Made by a program: the position numbers and the translations under genes
In this document: one piece after another, positions 34,373 to 43,988 of the stretch
Layout of the letters: every line of letters starts with the position of its first letter
How positions within the stretch are numbered: position 1 is the stretch's first letter
Notes under the pieces: model-generated
Databases searched by the model: none
Seen by the model: only the letters and a program-made list of their open reading frames with translations
What the model was told of the DNA's origin: nothing
Assembly: GCA_947253655.1 (NCBI GenBank)
Contig: CAMYAE010000001.1
Coordinates: 193,758-257,757 of the forward strand
Direction of reading: 5' to 3'
DNA from: an uncultured Bacteroidales bacterium
GTDB taxonomy: Bacteria > Bacteroidota > Bacteroidia > Bacteroidales > UBA932
DNA: 64,000 nucleotides

Positions 34373-35422
34373 ATGAGTATTTTTGCAGGTAAAACACTTA
34401 TGATTACCGGTGGAACAGGTTCCTTTGGTAATGCAGTGTTAAATCGTTTCCTTCGTACAGACATAGATGAGATTCGTATTTTTTCACGTGATGAGAAGAA
34501 ACAGGATGATATGCGTCATGAGTATCAGACAAAATATTCAGATGTAGCACACAAAATAAAGTTTTTTATCGGTGATGTACGAAGCTTGCAATCTTGCAAG
34601 AATGCCATGCCAGGTGTAGATTACATCTTTCATGCAGCAGCATTGAAGCAGGTGCCAAGTTGTGAGTTCTTTCCTATGGAGGCCGTAAAAACCAACGTTA
34701 TCGGTACTGACAATGTACTTACTGCTGCTATTGAGGCTGGTGTTGGTGCTGTTATCTGCCTCTCTACCGATAAAGCAGCTTATCCTATTAACGCAATGGG
34801 TATAACAAAAGCTATTGAGGAGAAGATTGCTGTGGCAAAGAGCCGTTACTCTGGTAAAACTAAGATTTGCTGTACGCGCTATGGTAATGTAATGTGTTCT
34901 CGTGGCTCTGTAATTCCTTTGTGGATTGAACAGATTCGCAGCGGTAACCCTATTACACTGACAGAACCTAAAATGACACGTTTCATCATGTCATTGGAAG
35001 AAGCTATAGACCTCGTCCTTTTTGCATTCGAGCATGGTCAGAATGGGGATATACTCGTACAGAAGGCTCCGGCTTGCACAATCCAGACACAGGCTGAAGC
35101 AGTATGCGAGCTGTTTGGTGGTAAGAAGGAAGATATTAAGGTTATCGGCATACGTCATGGTGAAAAGATGTACGAGACATTGCTCACAAAGGAAGAGTGT
35201 GCCAAGGCAGAGGATATGGGCAACTTCTATCGTGTTCCTGCTGACAACCGTGGCTTGAATTACGACAAGTTCTTCAAGGAGGGTGATACCAAGCGTGCTG
35301 AAATAGAGGAATTTAACTCAGACAATACATATCGTCTGAACTTGGAGGAGACAAAGGCGAAGATTGGTGCTTTGGAGTACATTAAGAAAGAATTGAGTGG
35401 CGAGGGTAACTTCGTGCAGTAA
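34373..35422 (+). CDS. UDP-GlcNAc 4,6-dehydratase / 5-epimerase, CapE type
   Basis: The 349-residue SDR has TGGTGSFGNAVL (13-24), the STDKAAYPINAMGITK segment with Met-x-x-x-Lys in place of Tyr-x-x-x-Lys, and the late RHGEKMYETL, all typical of CapE-like inverting dehydratases. It begins the UDP-L-FucNAc pathway from UDP-GlcNAc; CapF- and CapG-type genes follow in order. Codon choice here is heavier in GGT, GCT and GTT than in the neighbours, hinting at a separate origin by recombination. Confidence 0.92.
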   Translation: MSIFAGKTLMITGGTGSFGNAVLNRFLRTDIDEIRIFSRDEKKQDDMRHEYQTKYSDVAHKIKFFIGDVRSLQSCKNAMPGVDYIFHAAALKQVPSCEFFPMEAVKTNVIGTDNVLTAAIEAGVGAVICLSTDKAAYPINAMGITKAIEEKIAVAKSRYSGKTKICCTRYGNVMCSRGSVIPLWIEQIRSGNPITLTEPKMTRFIMSLEEAIDLVLFAFEHGQNGDILVQKAPACTIQTQAEAVCELFGGKKEDIKVIGIRHGEKMYETLLTKEECAKAEDMGNFYRVPADNRGLNYDKFFKEGDTKRAEIEEFNSDNTYRLNLEETKAKIGALEYIKKELSGEGNFVQ

Positions 35423-35431
35423 TTTAGGCGT

Positions 35432-36661
35432 ATGAAGATTTTAGTTACCGGAGCAAAAGGCTTCGTAGGAAAAAATTTGTGCACTCAACTGCGAAATGTA
35501 GCTGAGGGAAAGGCAAAATGGTACAAAGTCGGCAAACTGCTCGAAGAAAAAGGCGATAAGCTTGAAGTCTTTGAATATGATGTAGACTCCATACTTGAGG
35601 AATTGGACGAGTATTGCAGGAAGGCGGATTTTGTATTCAATCTTGCAGGGGTAAATCGTCCGAAAGACGCAGGGGAGTTTATGCAAGGAAATTTCGGCTT
35701 TGCCTCGACTTTGCTCGATACTCTGAAAAAGCACAGGAACAATTGTCCTGTAATGCTTTCAAGTTCCATTCAGGCTACCCTGATGGGGCGTTTTGGGGAC
35801 AGCGAGTACGGAAGAAGCAAGAAAGCCGGCGAAGAACTTTTTTTCGATTATTCCAAAGAGACAGGGGCAAAGGTCTTAGTTTACAGATTCCCGAATCTTT
35901 TCGGAAAATGGTGCAGGCCGTACTACAATAGTGCCATAGCGACATTCTGCAACAATTATGCGAATGATTTGCCGATTCATGTGAATGACCCTAAGGTCGA
36001 GCTCGAACTCCTTTACATAGACGACCTTGTTGATGAGATGCTTGCAGCTCTTGTAGGAGAGGAACATCATTGCGAGTTTGACAGAATGAATGTGGTTTTC
36101 AGGGATGATGGTCGTTATTGTGCCGTTCCCACTACGCACAGGGCCACTTTAGGTGAAATTGTAAGACTTCTGGAATCTTTCAAGGCTCAGCCTGAAACTC
36201 TGGTTGTTCCTGAAATTCCTGAAAATTCATTTCCAAAGAAATTATATACTACTTACCTTAGCTATCTGCCGAAAGAAAAAACAGCTTTCCCGTTGAAAAT
36301 GAATACTGATGCAAGGGGAAGCTTTACAGAATTACTTCGCTCGGAGAAATGCGGGCAGGTAAGTATCAACATCTCCAAACCCGGAATTACGAAGGGACAG
36401 CATTGGCACAACACAAAATGGGAATTTTTCATCGTTGTGGCAGGTCACGGACTGATTCAGGAACGTAAAATCGGTACCGATGAAATAATGGAATTTGAGG
36501 TTTCAGGAGAGAATATCCAGGCAGTGCATATGCTACCGGGATATACTCACAATATCATCAATCTTTCAGATACCGAAAATCTGGTGACAGTGATGTGGGC
36601 AAACGAAAAATTTGACCCGAACAGACCGGACACATATTTCGAACCAGTTGAAAACAAGTAA
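35432..36661 (+). CDS. CapF-type bifunctional SDR-cupin reductase
   Basis: The 409-residue protein joins an N-terminal SDR (TGAKGFVGKNL at 6-16, SSSIQATLMG, YGRSKKAGE with the Tyr/Lys pair) to a C-terminal cupin (about 285-405, with GQHWHNTKWEFFIVVAGHG). This two-domain plan is that of CapF, which reduces the CapE product to UDP-2-acetamido-2,6-dideoxy-L-talose. The gene lies 9 bases after the CapE gene and 3 bases before the CapG gene. Confidence 0.92.
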   Translation: MKILVTGAKGFVGKNLCTQLRNVAEGKAKWYKVGKLLEEKGDKLEVFEYDVDSILEELDEYCRKADFVFNLAGVNRPKDAGEFMQGNFGFASTLLDTLKKHRNNCPVMLSSSIQATLMGRFGDSEYGRSKKAGEELFFDYSKETGAKVLVYRFPNLFGKWCRPYYNSAIATFCNNYANDLPIHVNDPKVELELLYIDDLVDEMLAALVGEEHHCEFDRMNVVFRDDGRYCAVPTTHRATLGEIVRLLESFKAQPETLVVPEIPENSFPKKLYTTYLSYLPKEKTAFPLKMNTDARGSFTELLRSEKCGQVSINISKPGITKGQHWHNTKWEFFIVVAGHGLIQERKIGTDEIMEFEVSGENIQAVHMLPGYTHNIINLSDTENLVTVMWANEKFDPNRPDTYFEPVENK

Positions 36662-36664
36662 ATT

Positions 36665-37849
36665 ATGGATATTAAAACAGATTACAATAATGTCAGTTTC
36701 GCCAATAATGGTAAGCTCAAACTACTGATTATTGTCGGTACCAGACCCGAAATCATTCGACTTGCGGCCGTAATAAATAAGAGTAGGGAATATTTTGATG
36801 TAATTCTGGCACATACAGGTCAGAATTACGACTATAATCTCAACGGGGTGTTCTTCAAAGACCTCAAAATAGCTGAACCAGAGGTGTATATGGACGCAGT
36901 GGGAGAAGATTTGGGAGCGACGATGGGTAACATTATTGACCGTTCATACAAACTGATGGTGGCAGTCAAGCCGGATGCAGTACTTGTATTGGGTGATACG
37001 AACAGTTGTCTTTCTGTAATCGGTGCAAAGAGACTGCATATCCCAATTTTCCATATGGAGGCCGGTAACCGATGCAAGGACGAGTGTTTGCCGGAGGAGA
37101 CCAACAGAAGGATTGTGGATATCATTTCTGATGTGAATCTGGCATATTCCGAACACGCAAGACGGTATCTTGCGGAGTGCGGTCTCCCAAAGGAAAGGAC
37201 TTATGTGACCGGTTCCCCTATGGCGGAGGTGCTGCATCATAATTTGTCTGAAATTGAGGCTTCTGACGTGCATAATAGGCTTGGGCTTGAAAAGGGAAAA
37301 TACATCCTTCTTTCAGCACACAGGGAGGAAAATATTGATACGGACAAGAATTTCAAGAGTCTTTTTAATGCCATTAACAAGATGGCGGAAAAGTACAATA
37401 TGCCGATTCTTTACAGTTGTCATCCTCGTTCACGCAAGAGACTTGAGGCTTCCGGATTTAAGCTTGATAATAGAGTGATACAGCACGAACCATTAGGATT
37501 CCACGATTACAATTGCCTGCAGATGAACGCATTTGCCGTAGTTTCTGATTCGGGTACACTTCCGGAGGAAAGTTCGTTCTTCACATCAGTCGGGCATCCT
37601 TTCCCAGCCGTATGTATCAGAACTTCTACTGAGCGTCCTGAGTCATTGGACAAGGCGGGATTCATTCTCGCAGGCATTGACGAAATATCATTGCTTCAAG
37701 CCGTAGATACTGCCGTAGAACTCAACAAAAACGGCGATTTCGGTACACCAGTACCGAACTACACAGACGAAAACGTCTCGACAAAAGTTATAAAAATCAT
37801 CCAAAGCTACACCGCTGTCGTAAACAAGATGGTGTGGAGGAAATACTAG
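36665..37849 (+). CDS. CapG-type UDP-sugar 2-epimerase (non-hydrolysing)
   Basis: The 394-residue GT-B-fold epimerase has VGTRPEIIRLA (about 20-30), GDTNSCLS, HMEAGNRCKDECLPEETNRR and SDSGTLPEESSFF, which follow the WecB/CapG family. In this order it should finish UDP-N-acetyl-L-fucosamine synthesis by 2-epimerising the talose derivative. The cluster CapE-CapF-CapG is complete, so L-FucNAc is a strong prediction for the polymer. Confidence 0.92.
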   Translation: MDIKTDYNNVSFANNGKLKLLIIVGTRPEIIRLAAVINKSREYFDVILAHTGQNYDYNLNGVFFKDLKIAEPEVYMDAVGEDLGATMGNIIDRSYKLMVAVKPDAVLVLGDTNSCLSVIGAKRLHIPIFHMEAGNRCKDECLPEETNRRIVDIISDVNLAYSEHARRYLAECGLPKERTYVTGSPMAEVLHHNLSEIEASDVHNRLGLEKGKYILLSAHREENIDTDKNFKSLFNAINKMAEKYNMPILYSCHPRSRKRLEASGFKLDNRVIQHEPLGFHDYNCLQMNAFAVVSDSGTLPEESSFFTSVGHPFPAVCIRTSTERPESLDKAGFILAGIDEISLLQAVDTAVELNKNGDFGTPVPNYTDENVSTKVIKIIQSYTAVVNKMVWRKY

Positions 37850-37865
37850 AAATTTATTCCTGTTT

Positions 37866-39305
37866 ATGAGGAGAATTATATTCACATTAATTTCTATTTT
37901 AATTTGTGTTAATGTTTTCGGTTCTGTGGTACTTAAAAATAGTCTTAATATTCAAAAACAATTCTCATATAACGAATTGGATTACATAATCAATTCAACA
38001 ATAGATCTTAAGGGCAAGACAATTTATTTACCGGCAAATTCATCGTTAACCTTTAATTCCGGTGGCATTGTCAATGGCAAGCTTTACGGAAACAATATCA
38101 GGATTTCAGCAGATCCCAATCGACGTATTTTTAAGAATATTCAATTTTTTGGTATATTTCATAGTGAAGAAGCTTCACCAAAATGGTTTGGTGCACTAGG
38201 AGATGGAAGACATGATGACACTGGAGCAATTATTTCTGCATACAGAATTTCTAATAATTTATTTTTTCCTTCTGGAAAGTACATAATATCCTCACCTATT
38301 AATGTTAGAAGTAACAGCATTATTTCAGGAGTAGATTCTACGAGTGTAATAATGACGATAAAAGATGATTTTACAATGAATAATGTTCATTGGACTAGTG
38401 ATGAAATAGATTCTAATATAGTAGTAAAAAATATAAGAATAGATGCAAAGTTGTCAAAAGCAACGTCTGAATATTCAGCTGGGATGTATTTTTGTGGAGT
38501 GAAGAATATTAATATTAAACGAGTTTGGTTTGAAAATATAGGAGGGGATGGGATTTATATCGGTAAAGGTAAAGATAATAAAAATAATAATAATGTAAAT
38601 ATATCCAATTGCTCATTTGTGAATTATGGAAGAAATTCAAGCACTCCAAGGCAAGGGGTTGCTTTGATTAATGGTTATGATATTACAATTCAAAAATGTA
38701 AATTCTATAATAAGATTGATAAAGCATATGGCATTGATTTTGAGCCAAATAAATACAATGAAGGAGGTACTTTGTTAGTTAAAGACTGTTTCTTTTCGTC
38801 TTGCGGAATTAGTGCAGGCGGTCATCCTCTGGCAACTAAAAAAATTACAATCCAAAATTGCCGAATAGAAAATAGTCATATAAAAAAATCGTTCGGAATA
38901 GCTATTAGTAATGCTACGGGAAGTATTATCAACTCGAAGATAAGCTCTGATGAAAATGGAATAATTATTAATGGTGTCAATAATTTCGATGTATCATACT
39001 CTGAGATTTCATCGAACGAACTTGGGGTTTATATGGTAAAATCGAGCAATATTAAATTAACCAATTGTAATATTAAAGGGCAAAACGGTGTCATTATTGA
39101 TTCATCAGTTAAAAACGTGATAGAGGATAATGTAATTTCAGCATCACGAACTGGAGTTAAGCTATCTACCACATCATCTGTTAATAAAATCATTAATAAC
39201 AAAATTGAAAGCGGTAATAATGATGGTGTTATTTTTGAAAATAGGATGCAAATTGCAAATACCATAAAGAATAATATTAATAAAAAGAGAATGATATCTA
39301 AATAG
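37866..39305 (+). CDS. Secreted right-handed beta-helix protein (Pectate_lyase_3-like)
   Basis: The 479-residue product has a signal peptide (cleavage near residue 19, VFG) and a repeat-rich beta-helix with many N-x-x-I-x-N/S-C turns. WFGALGDGRHDDTGAI near 115-130 is the entry motif of Pectate_lyase_3/GH28-like folds, and NosD-type repeats fill the second half. It may be a periplasmic lyase, hydrolase or epimerase acting on the polymer itself, but I cannot name catalytic residues. The gene is strongly AT-rich and begins the AT-rich part of the locus. Confidence 0.75.
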   Translation: MRRIIFTLISILICVNVFGSVVLKNSLNIQKQFSYNELDYIINSTIDLKGKTIYLPANSSLTFNSGGIVNGKLYGNNIRISADPNRRIFKNIQFFGIFHSEEASPKWFGALGDGRHDDTGAIISAYRISNNLFFPSGKYIISSPINVRSNSIISGVDSTSVIMTIKDDFTMNNVHWTSDEIDSNIVVKNIRIDAKLSKATSEYSAGMYFCGVKNINIKRVWFENIGGDGIYIGKGKDNKNNNNVNISNCSFVNYGRNSSTPRQGVALINGYDITIQKCKFYNKIDKAYGIDFEPNKYNEGGTLLVKDCFFSSCGISAGGHPLATKKITIQNCRIENSHIKKSFGIAISNATGSIINSKISSDENGIIINGVNNFDVSYSEISSNELGVYMVKSSNIKLTNCNIKGQNGVIIDSSVKNVIEDNVISASRTGVKLSTTSSVNKIINNKIESGNNDGVIFENRMQIANTIKNNINKKRMISK

Positions 39306-39313
39306 TTTTAGAG

Positions 39314-40288
39314 ATGTCGTATAATAAACTTGTATTCCCGAATAATAGTCTATTTCTTGTCACAGGTGCTGCAGGATTTATCGGTTCAAATCTATGTGAG
39401 GCCGTTTTGAACATGGGGTATCGAGTAAGATGCCTGGACGACCTTTCTACTGGCAAAATATCAAATGTAGAAATGTTTTTAGATAATCCTAATTATGAAT
39501 TCATAAAAGGTGATATCAAGGATTTGGATACTTGTATGATGGCTTGTGAAGGCGTGGATTATGTTATGAACGAAGCCGCTTGGGGATCAGTACCGCGTTC
39601 TATCGAAATGCCATTATTCTATTGTGCGAATAACATTCAAGGCACACTCAATATGATGGAGGCGGCAAGGAAGTGTAATGTGAAAACATTTGTCTATGCA
39701 TCTTCTAGTTCAGTATATGGGGACGAACCGAATCTTCCCAAGAAGGAAGGTATTGAAGGAAATTTGCTGAGTCCTTATGCATTGACTAAGATGGCAGATG
39801 AAGAATGGGCAAAGCAATATTCCAGGCATTATGGATTGAAAACAATCGGACTTCGCTATTTTAACGTGTTCGGTCGCAGACAAGATCCTAATGGGGCTTA
39901 TGCTGCTGTTATTCCTAAATTTATTAAGATGCTTTTGAATGATGAGAGGCCTACCATCAATGGAGATGGTAAGCAAAGTAGGGACTTTACATATATCGAG
40001 AATGTCATAGAAGCAAACCTTAAAGCCTGTCTGGCAGGAGATGAGGCTGCAGGAGAAGTATTTAATGTTGCTTATGGTGGACGAGAGTATCTGATAGATA
40101 TATACCATGCCCTGACAAATGCATTAGGAAAAGACATTGAGCCTATATTCGGTCCAGATAGAAGAGGTGATATAAAACACTCTAATGCTGATATTAGCAA
40201 AGCCAGAAAGATGTTGGGATATGAACCAGAATATGACTTTGCAAGAGGTCTGAATGAGGCCATTGAATGGTATAAAAATAACTCGTAA
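39314..40288 (+). CDS. UDP-GlcNAc/UDP-GlcNAcA 4-epimerase, WbpP/TviC type
   Basis: The 324-residue SDR has VTGAAGFIGSNLCE (about 16-29), AAWGSVPRSIEMP, the SSSSVYGDEPNLPK segment and SPYALTK with the Tyr/Lys pair, closely matching WbpP/TviC. These act on N-acetylated UDP-hexoses or uronates. The following gene is a WbpO/TviB-type dehydrogenase, so the pair probably makes UDP-GalNAc-uronate, as in Vi antigen. AT-rich codon use is shared with its neighbours. Confidence 0.9.
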   Translation: MSYNKLVFPNNSLFLVTGAAGFIGSNLCEAVLNMGYRVRCLDDLSTGKISNVEMFLDNPNYEFIKGDIKDLDTCMMACEGVDYVMNEAAWGSVPRSIEMPLFYCANNIQGTLNMMEAARKCNVKTFVYASSSSVYGDEPNLPKKEGIEGNLLSPYALTKMADEEWAKQYSRHYGLKTIGLRYFNVFGRRQDPNGAYAAVIPKFIKMLLNDERPTINGDGKQSRDFTYIENVIEANLKACLAGDEAAGEVFNVAYGGREYLIDIYHALTNALGKDIEPIFGPDRRGDIKHSNADISKARKMLGYEPEYDFARGLNEAIEWYKNNS

Positions 40289-40306
40289 ATATAAAAAACA
40301 AATATT

Positions 40307-41575
40307 ATGAAAGAGACTAAAATTTGCGTTATAGGGCTTGGCTATGTTGGTCTGCCGTTAGCGAGCCTATTTTCAACCAAATATAAAACAGTAGGTTTTG
40401 ATATGAATTCCAATAGGGTAAAAGCTCTTATGGAAGGACACGATTCTACTTTGGAGGTATCTGATGATTTGTTACAAGAAGCCATTAATAAGCATGGCTT
40501 TGTATGTACTTCGAATATAGACGATATTAAAGAATGCAATTTCTATGTAGTTGCTGTTCCAACACCTGTAGATGATGACCATAATCCAGACTTGACCCCT
40601 TTGTATGGTGCCTCTGAAACAGTGGGGAAGGTTATCAATGACGGAGATGTTGTAGTGTTTGAATCTACTGTTTATCCTGGAGTTACTGAAGATGAATGCA
40701 TTCCGGTGATTGAGAGAGTCTCCGGCAAGAAAATGAATAAGGATTTTTATGGAGGGTACTCTCCTGAAAGAATTAATCCAGGAGATAAACTACATACTGT
40801 AGAGCATATTAAGAAGGTTACCTCAGGATCAACTTCAGAAGTTGGAAAATATGTGAACGAGGTATATGCTTCTGTGATCTCTGCCGGTACACACCTTGCC
40901 CCTTCAATCAAAGTAGCAGAGGCTGCAAAAGTCATCGAGAACTCTCAGAGAGATATCAACATAGCATTCGTTAATGAACTGTCAAAGATATTTAACAAGA
41001 TGGGGATTGATACCAATGATGTTTTGGAAGCTGCGGGTACCAAATGGAACTTCCTCCCGTTCAGACCAGGCCTAGTTGGAGGACATTGTATTGGAGTAGA
41101 TCCATACTATCTTGCTCAATGTGCAAAACGTCATGGCTATCATCCGGAAATTATACTGGCAGGGCGCCGAATGAATGACGGTATGGGGGAATATGTTGCT
41201 TCTGAAACTGTTAAGCTTATGCTGAAGAAAGGCATTCAGATTCTAAATTCAGATATAATCATCTTAGGCTTTACTTTTAAAGAGAATTGTCCGGATGTTC
41301 GTAATACCAAAGTGATTGATATCTATAATGCATTAAAGGAATACAACCTCAATATCACTATTTACGATCCTTGGGCAAATCCTCAGATTGTAGAAAAGGA
41401 ATATGGGATAGAAGTTGTAAATGAACTGCCCGAAAAGAAATTTGATGCCGCAATTGCCGCAGTTGCTCATAAAAAGTTTGAAGGACTTGATTTGCCAGGC
41501 CTATTGAACGAAAACCACGTCATTTTTGATGTAAAATGGACACTTGACAGAAATATTATTGATGGCAGACTATAG
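40307..41575 (+). CDS. UDP-N-acetylhexosamine dehydrogenase, WbpO/TviB type
   Basis: The 422-residue dehydrogenase has IGLGYVGLP (8-16), FESTVYPGVTEDECIP, YSPERINPGD and the catalytic Cys in VGGHCIGVDPYYL (near 261). This is the long WbpO/TviB/WbpA group that oxidises UDP-GlcNAc or UDP-GalNAc to the uronate, distinct from the shorter dehydrogenase at 31996. With the preceding epimerase it should give UDP-GalNAcA. It adds a second acidic sugar to the predicted polymer. Confidence 0.9.
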   Translation: MKETKICVIGLGYVGLPLASLFSTKYKTVGFDMNSNRVKALMEGHDSTLEVSDDLLQEAINKHGFVCTSNIDDIKECNFYVVAVPTPVDDDHNPDLTPLYGASETVGKVINDGDVVVFESTVYPGVTEDECIPVIERVSGKKMNKDFYGGYSPERINPGDKLHTVEHIKKVTSGSTSEVGKYVNEVYASVISAGTHLAPSIKVAEAAKVIENSQRDINIAFVNELSKIFNKMGIDTNDVLEAAGTKWNFLPFRPGLVGGHCIGVDPYYLAQCAKRHGYHPEIILAGRRMNDGMGEYVASETVKLMLKKGIQILNSDIIILGFTFKENCPDVRNTKVIDIYNALKEYNLNITIYDPWANPQIVEKEYGIEVVNELPEKKFDAAIAAVAHKKFEGLDLPGLLNENHVIFDVKWTLDRNIIDGRL

Positions 41576-41621
41576 TTATTAAAGATTTATTTAGGAAATA
41601 TTTATTCAAAACAGAATAATA

Positions 41622-42830
41622 ATGTTTGATTTAAATAAGTTTATTTCAGATAGTGTAACCTTCCGTTCTAAGAGTTTATTTGATACAGATATAAAAAGAA
41701 ATGCAGATAGGCTAACTCAAGAAATCAAAGGCAAGTCGGTATGTGTAATCGGAGGAGCAGGCTCAATAGGTTCTTCATTTATCAAGGCTATTCTGAGATT
41801 TGAGCCAAGTTCTGTTGTTGTTATTGACTTGAACGAAAATGGTCTTGCAGAACTTGTTCGCGATATCAGGTCAACAAAAGGGCTGTACTGTCCAGAAGAA
41901 TTCAGGTGCTATACTTTGAATTTTGCTGATCCCATTTTTGAGAGAATTTTCAGAGAAGAGAAGGGATTCGATATTGTGGCAAATTTCTCAGCCCACAAAC
42001 ACGTGCGTTCAGAAAAGGACAAATATAGCGTTCAGGCCCTGATTGAAAACAACGACATCAAGGCAAAGAAATTGATGGATTTGCTGACTGTATATCCTCC
42101 TAAACATTTCTTCTGCGTTTCCACAGATAAGGCAGCTAATCCTGTGAATATTATGGGAGCAAGCAAACGAATTATGGAGGATTTGGTAATGTCTTATAAT
42201 CAGTATTTTAAGGTTACTACCGCTCGCTTTGCAAATGTGGCATTTTCTAATGGCTCGCTTCCAGACGGGTGGCTTAATCGTTTGCGGAAGAAACAACCTT
42301 TGGCTGCTCCTTCAGATGTAAGAAGATATTTTGTTTCCCCAGAAGAATCCGGACAAATTTGTATGCTCGCCTGCATTCTTGGTAAAGGAGGGGAGATATT
42401 CTTCCCGAAATTGGGAGAGGATCAAATGCTTACTTTCTCATCAATTTGTGATGAGTTTGTAAAGTCTGAAGGTTTTGAGAAAAAAGAATGCCGCAATGAC
42501 GAAGAAGCTAAAGAATATGCGTCAGAAATGAGCTATAATTCGACTGTATATCCGGTTGTCTATTTTAAGAGTGATACTACTGGAGAAAAGGCTTTCGAGG
42601 AATTCTATGTCCCAGGTGAAAAACTGGATATGAGCAGATTTGATTCTTTAGGGGTGGTGGAAAGCCGGGGACATCGGCCTATTGCAGAAGTATGCCACTT
42701 CTTCGATAAGCTGGAGCAGATTTTTTCCTCAGACGATTTTACAAAGGAAGATGTGGTTAAGGAAATAAAAGGCTTTATTCCTAATTTTGAGCACGAGGAA
42801 AAAGGAAAAAACCTTGATCAGAAAATGTGA
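41622..42830 (+). CDS. Nucleotide-sugar 4,6-dehydratase (Polysacc_synt_2 family)
   Basis: The 402-residue SDR has VIGGAGSIGSSF (about 42-53), NFSAHKHVRSEKD and STDKAANPVNIMGASK, where Met-x-x-x-Lys replaces the usual Tyr, as in the FlaA1/PglF/LegB dehydratases. The C-terminal part (about 290-395) is longer than in CapE. It should form a 4-keto-6-deoxy sugar from a UDP- or GDP-activated GlcNAc. The next gene is an aminotransferase that could act on that product. Confidence 0.85.
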   Translation: MFDLNKFISDSVTFRSKSLFDTDIKRNADRLTQEIKGKSVCVIGGAGSIGSSFIKAILRFEPSSVVVIDLNENGLAELVRDIRSTKGLYCPEEFRCYTLNFADPIFERIFREEKGFDIVANFSAHKHVRSEKDKYSVQALIENNDIKAKKLMDLLTVYPPKHFFCVSTDKAANPVNIMGASKRIMEDLVMSYNQYFKVTTARFANVAFSNGSLPDGWLNRLRKKQPLAAPSDVRRYFVSPEESGQICMLACILGKGGEIFFPKLGEDQMLTFSSICDEFVKSEGFEKKECRNDEEAKEYASEMSYNSTVYPVVYFKSDTTGEKAFEEFYVPGEKLDMSRFDSLGVVESRGHRPIAEVCHFFDKLEQIFSSDDFTKEDVVKEIKGFIPNFEHEEKGKNLDQKM

Positions 42831-42842
42831 AAAACAAATATT

Positions 42843-43988
42843 ATGAGTTATAAAATACCATTGTTTAATTTAAATTTTGACGAAAAAGAGGCACAGGCTG
42901 CATATGATACTATTAAATCCGGTTGGATTTCCACTGGGCCTAAGAATGCAGAACTAGAGAAGATGTTCTCGGATATGCTAAGTGTTAAATATGCAGTTAG
43001 TATGTCGAATTGCACTGACGCATTGCACGTATGCTGCATGGTATGTGGCTTTGGCCCTGGTGATGAAGTGATTTGTCCTTCTTTGACTTTTGCAGCTTCC
43101 TGTAACTGTATACGATATGTTGGTGCAGAGCCAGTATTTGCTGATATTGTTGGTCCTGATCATATTAACATTGACCCTAAGGATATTGAGGCAAAAATTA
43201 CACCTAAGACAAAGGGAATAATCGTAGTACACCTTGCAGGATATCCTGCAAAAATGGATGAGATTATGGCAATTGCTAGAAAACATAATCTAAAAGTTAT
43301 TGAAGATGCTTGTCACGGTCCATTATCAGAATATAAAGGCAAGAAACTTGGATCAATTGGAGATTGTTCTGCTTTCAGTTTCTTCTCGAATAAAAATATT
43401 TCCACAGGAGAAGGGGGAATGTTTGTTACAAATAATGAAGAAATGGCACAAAAGGCCAGATTAATAAGGTCCCACGGAATGAGCACGATGTCATATCAAA
43501 GAGCATCCGGCCACGCTACTGATTATGATATTACTTGTTTGGGGTACAATTTCCGTATGGACGATATCAGGGCTTCGATTGCTATTGAACAGCTTAAGAA
43601 GTTAAAAGGTGACTTGGATAAAAGAATAGAAGTACGCAAAAGATATGTTGAGAGACTAAGCAAAGTTTCACGTGTAATTATTCCTTTTGTAGATAACAAA
43701 GAATTTGTAAGCAATTATATTTTCCCAGTAGTTATTGCGAACTCAACAAAAGAGAAGAGAAACGCTTTACGTGAATTTATTCACGAGGCAGGTGTGCAGA
43801 CCTCTGTTCATTACCCAGCTGCACACTTATTCTCCACATATAAATCACTAAATGCTTACCTGCCAAACACAGAATATGTGACAGATAATGAGGTAACTCT
43901 TCCAATGTATGCCGCACTAACTTTTGAACAGGTAGACTATATTTGTGAAGTGGTTGAAAAGGGAATTAAAGAAATTTATGAAAAATAA
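42843..43988 (+). CDS. DegT/DnrJ/EryC1/StrS aminotransferase (first copy)
   Basis: The 381-residue PLP enzyme has SNCTDALHVC, the PSLTFAASCN segment, EDACHGPLSEYKGKKLGSIG and the Schiff-base Lys in FFSNKNISTGEGG (near 184), as in sugar 4-aminotransferases. YNFRMDDIRASIAIEQL is the usual later motif. It likely puts an amino group on the keto sugar from the preceding dehydratase. Its last 11 bases overlap the start of the ATP-grasp gene, so the two are coupled. Confidence 0.9.
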   Translation: MSYKIPLFNLNFDEKEAQAAYDTIKSGWISTGPKNAELEKMFSDMLSVKYAVSMSNCTDALHVCCMVCGFGPGDEVICPSLTFAASCNCIRYVGAEPVFADIVGPDHINIDPKDIEAKITPKTKGIIVVHLAGYPAKMDEIMAIARKHNLKVIEDACHGPLSEYKGKKLGSIGDCSAFSFFSNKNISTGEGGMFVTNNEEMAQKARLIRSHGMSTMSYQRASGHATDYDITCLGYNFRMDDIRASIAIEQLKKLKGDLDKRIEVRKRYVERLSKVSRVIIPFVDNKEFVSNYIFPVVIANSTKEKRNALREFIHEAGVQTSVHYPAAHLFSTYKSLNAYLPNTEYVTDNEVTLPMYAALTFEQVDYICEVVEKGIKEIYEK

